Source of the DNA: Nocardia acidivorans NBRC 108247
GTDB lineage: Bacteria > Actinomycetota > Actinomycetes > Mycobacteriales > Mycobacteriaceae
Length of the DNA: 45,999 nucleotides
Assembly (NCBI RefSeq): GCF_001625085.1
Contig: NZ_BDAW01000068.1
Location: forward strand, 1 to 45,999
Direction: 5' to 3'
The notes beneath the pieces are model-generated. The model searched no databases. It saw nothing but the letters and a program-made list of their open reading frames with translations, and was not told the DNA's origin. Of the stretch, positions 42,048 through 45,999 are shown one piece after another. Position 1 is the first letter of the stretch. Every line of letters begins with the position of its first letter. The position numbers and the translations under genes are program-made.

Positions 42048-44510
42048 ATGGCAGGTAGAGGAGCAGAGATACACACCTTTCGCACCCCCCTCGCCGAAGA
42101 AGGCCCCGCGACCGTGAATCCGGAGCATCCCGTGGACCGCGACGGCGGCGGTGACAGCCCGAGCTATGGTCGATCGTTGCTGAATCGTGTCCTTACCGGG
42201 GCGGGTACCGGTGACCCGCGTCTCACCCATATCGCGGAGCTACCGTCACGTGCGGCTCAGGTCACGAAATGGCCCGAATGGAGCTCCCCCGACGTGATAG
42301 CCGCGGTGCGCGCCACCGGCGTCGAGGAACCCTGGACCCATCAGATCCACGCCGCCGACCTGGCCGCTCAGGGGCAGCACGTGGTGGTGTCGACCGGGAC
42401 GGCCTCCGGGAAGTCGCTGGCCTATCAACTGCCGGTGCTCACCGCATTGCAGCGGGATCCGCGCGCGACCGCCCTCTATCTCTCGCCGACCAAGGCGCTG
42501 GGGGCCGATCAGCTCCGGATGATCAATGAACTCACCGGTCAGGACCCGCTGCGGGGAATCCATCCCGCGCCCTACGACGGCGATACGCCGATGGAGATCC
42601 GGCAGTGGGTGCGGTCCAATGCCCGCTGGGTCTTCACCAATCCGGACATGCTGCACGTCGGCATGCTGCGCTCCCATCAGCGGTGGGCGCGGCTACTGCG
42701 GCAATTGCGGTACGTGGTGGTCGACGAATGCCACACCTATCGCGGGGTTTTCGGCTCGCATGTGGCCCTGGTGCTGCGGCGACTCCGGCGTCTGGCGCAG
42801 CGGTACGGCGCGGATCCGGTCTTCGTCCTGTGCTCCGCCACCACCGCGGAGCCGGCCGAGGCGGCCTCCCGATTGATCGGCGCACCCTGCGTCGCGGTCA
42901 CCGAGGACGGGTCGCCGCAGGGGTCGCGGACCGTGGCGCTGTGGGAGCCGCCGCTGCTCGGGGCGGGCGTGACCGGGGAAAATGGTGCGGCGGTTCGCCG
43001 TTCGGCCGGGGCCGAGGCGGCCAAGGTGATGGCGGATCTGGTGGCCGAGGGGGCGCGCACGCTCACCTTCGTGCGATCGCGGGTCGGGGCCGAAGCCGTC
43101 GCCATGGACACCCGGCGGCTGCTCGCCGAGGTGGATCCCACGCTGCCGGGCCGGATCGCCGCGTATCGAGCCGGATACCTGGCCGAGGACCGGCGGGCGC
43201 TGGAGGCCGCGCTGTCGGAGGGATCGCTACTGGGCGCGGCCACCACCAATGCCCTGGAACTGGGCGTGGACATCGCCGGGCTGGACGCGGTCGTGGTGGC
43301 GGGCTATCCGGGCACGGTGGCCTCGTTCTGGCAGCAGGCCGGGCGGGCCGGGCGGCGCACCCAGGGGTCATTGGTGCTGCTCATCGCCCGGGACGACCCG
43401 CTGGACACCTACCTCGTGCACCATCCCGAGGCCCTGCTCGGACGGCCGGTGGAGGCCACCATCACCGATCCGCACAATCCCTATATCTTGGGCCCCCATC
43501 TGCTCTGCGCGGCCATGGAACAACCGCTCACCGATGCCGAGGTGCTCGCGTATCAAGCCTGGGAACTGCTGTCCGACCTGGCTGAACAGGGTTTGATCCG
43601 GCGGCGGCCGGGTAACGGACGGGACGGTTCGGCGCGCTGGTTCACCACCGCCGATTCCCATCCGCACGATGCGGTCGACGTGCGCGGCGGCATCGGCGCG
43701 GCCATCGCGGTCGTGGATGTCGAGACCGGGCGCATGCTGGGCACCACCGATGCCGGGCGAGCACCCGCCACCCTGCACGAAGGCGCCGTTCACCTGCATC
43801 AGGGCGACAGCTACGTGGTGGATGAGCTGGATTTGGCGGAGGGCGTGGCGCTGGTGCGCGCCGATACCCCGGGCTGGTCCACCAGCGCGCGGGCGGTGAC
43901 CTCCATCGAGATCGAGGAGGTCACCCGCGAGCATGCGCACGGGGCCGTGACCATTGCCCTGGGACGGGTGCTGGTGACCCGCCAGGTCATCGGCTACCTG
44001 CGCAGACTTCCCAGTGGCGAGGTGCTGGACATGATCCCGCTGGACCTGCCCGCACAGCTGCTGCCGACCCGGGCCGTGTTCTATACCGTCACGCCGGACC
44101 TGCTGGCCCGGGCCGGGATCGACGTGAAACGGGCGCCGGGGGCGCTGCACGCGGCCGAACACGCCGCAATCGGCATGCTGCCGCTGGTCGCGATCTGCGA
44201 TCGGTGGGATATCGGCGGGGTGTCGACCGCCGAACACCCCGATACCGGGCTGCCCACCGTCTTCGTCTACGACGGGCATCCCGGCGGCGCGGGTTTCGCC
44301 GAGCGGGGGTTCGCGCGGCTGCGGCAGTGGCTCGGAGCGACCCTGGACGCCATCGAATCCTGCGGCTGCGCGAGCGGCTGCCCATCCTGCGTACAGTCCC
44401 CGAAGTGCGGAAATGGCAATAATCCGCTGGACAAGGCCGGGGCGGCGCGGCTGCTGGCGGCGGTGCTGGGCGAGCTCGGCGATGGTGACGGGGACCATAT
44501 CGTTTCGTGA
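42048..44510 (+). CDS. DEAD/DEAH-box helicase with DUF1998 zinc domain (MrfA/YprA-like)
   Basis: A superfamily 2 DNA helicase of 820 residues, related to Bacillus MrfA, which acts in DNA repair. Helicase motifs in order: the Q-motif region EPWTHQIHAADL, Walker A TGTASGKS, SPTKALGADQ, TNPDML, DECH (from Asp226), CSAT, TFVRSR, GVDIAGLDAVVVAGYPGT and QQAGRAGRR. The DUF1998 end has YDGHPGGAGFAERGF and four cysteines in CGCASGCPSCVQSPKCGNGNNPLDK, a zinc or iron-sulfur-type cluster. The ATG at 42048 is preferred because TACTCT lies eight bases upstream; a GTG at 42114 is an alternative. It is divergent from cspA, as in mycobacteria. Confidence 0.94.
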   Translation: MAGRGAEIHTFRTPLAEEGPATVNPEHPVDRDGGGDSPSYGRSLLNRVLTGAGTGDPRLTHIAELPSRAAQVTKWPEWSSPDVIAAVRATGVEEPWTHQIHAADLAAQGQHVVVSTGTASGKSLAYQLPVLTALQRDPRATALYLSPTKALGADQLRMINELTGQDPLRGIHPAPYDGDTPMEIRQWVRSNARWVFTNPDMLHVGMLRSHQRWARLLRQLRYVVVDECHTYRGVFGSHVALVLRRLRRLAQRYGADPVFVLCSATTAEPAEAASRLIGAPCVAVTEDGSPQGSRTVALWEPPLLGAGVTGENGAAVRRSAGAEAAKVMADLVAEGARTLTFVRSRVGAEAVAMDTRRLLAEVDPTLPGRIAAYRAGYLAEDRRALEAALSEGSLLGAATTNALELGVDIAGLDAVVVAGYPGTVASFWQQAGRAGRRTQGSLVLLIARDDPLDTYLVHHPEALLGRPVEATITDPHNPYILGPHLLCAAMEQPLTDAEVLAYQAWELLSDLAEQGLIRRRPGNGRDGSARWFTTADSHPHDAVDVRGGIGAAIAVVDVETGRMLGTTDAGRAPATLHEGAVHLHQGDSYVVDELDLAEGVALVRADTPGWSTSARAVTSIEIEEVTREHAHGAVTIALGRVLVTRQVIGYLRRLPSGEVLDMIPLDLPAQLLPTRAVFYTVTPDLLARAGIDVKRAPGALHAAEHAAIGMLPLVAICDRWDIGGVSTAEHPDTGLPTVFVYDGHPGGAGFAERGFARLRQWLGATLDAIESCGCASGCPSCVQSPKCGNGNNPLDKAGAARLLAAVLGELGDGDGDHIVS

Positions 44511-44863
44511 CCGGGCCGTCGCCGGAGCGAGGCCGGAACGCCATCGGACCAGGTAGTTCGATCCGGGCCGCTGGAAGGTATCGGGCGGCTCCGGGAGCAC
44601 TCCGGGATGGGTCTCGCAACACGCGAGCGATGGTCGAATAAAAAGGGATGTGATCCTGTTAACTGAAGAGTTGCTCCGTTCGATAATGTCGATCGCGGAT
44701 TTACCTGTGCATTCTTTGAATTGACGCTCGTAAATGAATTGGAAAGCGATCGGCGCCCGTTCCATTCGCCTAGCGCTTTCATCCGATATCAACATTGATC
44801 GACACGCGGTGTGGCCCGCGCCATTCATTGTCTAACCAACCGCTCGGTACGAGATAGGCGCCA
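44511..44863. other. Intergenic region with low-GC stretch
   Basis: 353 bases between the convergent helicase and TadE-like genes. About 44640-44850 is clearly less GC-rich than its surroundings. I find no gene with a start and regulatory signals; a minus-strand frame there reads YERQFKECTGKSAIDII, vaguely like the end of an AraC helix-turn-helix, and may be a decayed remnant. No clear terminator hairpin was found. Confidence 0.45.
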
Positions 44864-45229
44864 TTAGTCGCTATCGTCCATAGGTCCGGCACGCGCCATC
44901 GCGCGCACCGATCGACTGCCCAGCGGGCCGAGCGACATTCGCGCTTCGACAGTCACCGACACATCCCAGTCGTGCACCGCGCAGTTGATCATCCGCACTC
45001 CCATTCGCCTACCGATCCCATCCGCCGCGGCGCATGCGGACTGCCGACCGCCCGCTGCCGCGGCCGCCGCCGACAGGGCCGCCAGATCGGCCGCCGACTG
45101 CGCCCGATGCCGGCCCGCCACCGCGACACCGACCTGCGCCATCAGCACCGTGAGGGTCAATAAAGCGAGCAACGCCACACCGGCGACCACCGTCACTCCC
45201 CCGTCCTCACCGCCCCGCACCCACCGCAT
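44864..45229 (-). CDS. TadE-like secretion/pilus-associated protein
   Basis: A 121-residue membrane protein of the type encoded at the end of actinobacterial tad loci (Rv3654c-like). One membrane helix (about 12-35, GVTVVAGVALLALLTLTVLMAQVGVAVAG) is followed by HRAQSAADLAALSAA, the diagnostic segment after the helix, then an exposed domain with two cysteines. Such proteins are minor pilins or assembly factors of Flp/Tad pili. The ATG at 45229 overlaps the TadE stop (TGATG) and has GGGGAGA seven bases before; a GTG one codon earlier is possible. It is the last gene of the cluster. Confidence 0.85.
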   Translation of the reverse strand: MRWVRGGEDGGVTVVAGVALLALLTLTVLMAQVGVAVAGRHRAQSAADLAALSAAAAAAGGRQSACAAADGIGRRMGVRMINCAVHDWDVSVTVEARMSLGPLGSRSVRAMARAGPMDDSD

Positions 45230-45594
45230 CACGAGGTCTCCCCCGGCTCCCGGACGGCCACGGCCTCCGCATGCAGGGTGAGCGGCAGCAGCGGGGCGCG
45301 CACCCGGACGACCGCGGTCACCAGCTCCCCCTCCGTGCGCACCTCGACAGTGGCATGCGGTGGCGCGACCCGCTGTCCGGCGGCGACCGCCTTCGCACCC
45401 TCACCCCGCGCGGCCAGGCGCGCCGCCTCGCGCGCGGCATCCACACACCGGACCTGCGCCGAGACCGCCAGCAGCGCGCCCGCACACAGCACCAGCACCG
45501 CGACCAGGGCGGCCAGGGCGATGGCGGCCTCGACGGTCGCCATCCCCTCGGCACCACCGAGGCCGGGAGCGACGGACTTTCGCGTCGGCCTCAC
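45229..45594 (-). CDS. TadE-family pseudopilin
   Basis: A 121-residue minor pilin of the TadE family. After a short basic leader comes GMATVEAAIALAALVAVLVLCAGALLAVSAQVRCVDAAREAARLAARGE; the Glu five residues into the hydrophobic helix is the feature conserved for pilin assembly, and the RxxDAAREAAR pattern follows in TadE proteins. The chosen GTG at 45594 overlaps the stop of the pilin gene (GTGA), so translation is coupled. An ATG at 45543 inside the leader would remove the processing region and is less likely. Confidence 0.87.
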   Translation of the reverse strand: MRPTRKSVAPGLGGAEGMATVEAAIALAALVAVLVLCAGALLAVSAQVRCVDAAREAARLAARGEGAKAVAAGQRVAPPHATVEVRTEGELVTAVVRVRAPLLPLTLHAEAVAVREPGETS

Positions 45595-45806
45595 TTCACG
45601 GAGGTCTTCAGGGCTTTGTCGATGATCTTGGTGAGCGCGTTCACAATGCTGTCGCCGGTCACCACCCCGTACAGCACGGCTCCGAAGGCGGCCGCCGCGA
45701 TGGTGCCGATGGCGTATTCGGCCGTGCTCATACCGTCTTCGGCGGTCGCGAACAGCAGCAGGCGGTTCCGCAGGCTCCACCCCAGGGTCCCGATGGATGT
45801 GCGCAC
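45591..45806 (-). CDS. DUF4244 Flp-type pilin
   Basis: A 71-residue protein with the DUF4244/Flp-like pattern: a short cytoplasmic leader, then EDGMSTAEYAIGTIAAAAFGAVLYGVVTGDSIVNALTKII. The Gly-Met-Ser-Thr-Ala-Glu-Tyr segment corresponds to the prepilin cleavage and Glu+5 region of Flp pilins, so this is the likely major pilus subunit. The GTG at 45806 has GAGAGGAGA directly upstream. It follows the TadC-like gene after 57 bases that contain a perfect hairpin and overlaps the TadE gene. Confidence 0.87.
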   Translation of the reverse strand: MRTSIGTLGWSLRNRLLLFATAEDGMSTAEYAIGTIAAAAFGAVLYGVVTGDSIVNALTKIIDKALKTSVK

Positions 45807-45825
45807 GATCTCTCCTCTCCCTCGT

Positions 45826-45848
45826 CCGATGCGGCTGTTCCGCATCGG
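45826..45848 (-). terminator. Hairpin between the TadC-like and pilin genes
   Basis: A perfect 9-base stem CCGATGCGG/CCGCATCGG with the 5-base loop CTGTT, just before the pilin ribosome binding site. It could partly terminate, or protect the pilin message from decay; I cannot decide which. Confidence 0.45.
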
Positions 45849-45863
45849 CACAGTCGATTCCGT

Positions 45864-45999
45864 TCACAGCAGCCCGCCGCCCAGGACGCGGCCCGCGAGC
45901 CCGATCACCACCGGCACGATCCCCAGGCAGACGAAGGCGGGCAGGAAACACAGGCCGAGCGGTCCGCCGATCAGGACGCCGGCCCGCTCGGCCCGCGCC
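45864..45999 (-). CDS. Tad pilus assembly protein TadC/TadB-like (C-terminal end only)
   Basis: The last 45 codons of a membrane protein whose start lies off the right edge. The visible end reads ARAERAGVLIGGPLGLCFLPAFVCLGIVPVVIGLAG, the C-terminal membrane hairpin of type II secretion system F-domain proteins (TadB/TadC), which form the inner-membrane platform of the pilus. In actinobacterial tad clusters this gene directly precedes the pilin gene, as here. Upstream tad genes (ATPase and others) are expected beyond the window. Confidence 0.8.
   Translation of the reverse strand, partial: ARAERAGVLIGGPLGLCFLPAFVCLGIVPVVIGLAGRVLGGGLL

Noticed and set aside
43368..44828. 486-residue minus-strand frame opposite the helicase
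   Set aside because: Mostly antisense of the helicase; only its first 60 residues lie in intergenic DNA, and these are noted separately as a doubtful remnant.

Overview
The window is high-GC actinobacterial chromosome, most likely Nocardia or a close relative in the Mycobacteriales. Evidence: GTG and TTG starts are common; several genes start a few bases after a TANNNT box with no ribosome binding site; and the gene order folE-ftsH, hpt-tilS-metalloprotease-dacB-ppa, holB-topA-cspA-DUF1998 helicase-tad genes matches what I recall of Mycobacterium tuberculosis. There is no insertion sequence, prophage, integrase or CRISPR array. About 43 protein genes, one tRNA and one clear riboswitch are supported.

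Left part (1-12.6 kb): the end of folate synthesis (folE) downstream of the membrane protease ftsH; small conserved unknowns (a PH-like protein, DUF1266, DUF2277); a PucR-type regulator divergent from an aldehyde dehydrogenase/short-chain dehydrogenase pair; a double-TerD protein with a proline linker; and two small-molecule kinases. The most unusual locus follows (12.67-17.58 kb): two overlapping genes for paralogous membrane Ser/Thr kinases. The upstream one has kinase catalytic residues and a linker full of repeated D-S-T-R motifs. The downstream one has lost the key catalytic residues and looks like a pseudokinase. An amidase is divergent from them.

Middle part (19.3-33.7 kb): a LysR regulator; the conserved run hpt, tilS, zinc metalloprotease, dacB (penicillin-binding protein 4) and divergent ppa; then an accessory-looking series: MFS exporter, enoyl-CoA hydratase, YbaK-type deacylase, flavin reductase, LysE exporter and heme oxygenase with a possible iron box. 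A SAM-IV riboswitch leads a SufS/CsdA-like class V aminotransferase. Small membrane proteins, including a DUF2752 protein, follow.

Right part (33.7-46 kb): a TetR regulator divergent from a two-gene oxidoreductase operon, with a clear palindromic operator between them; tRNA-Thr(CGT) beside a strong bidirectional terminator; holB, a DinB-fold protein, topA and cspA; the divergent DEAD-box/DUF1998 helicase; and the distal end of a Tad/Flp pilus cluster that runs off the right edge.
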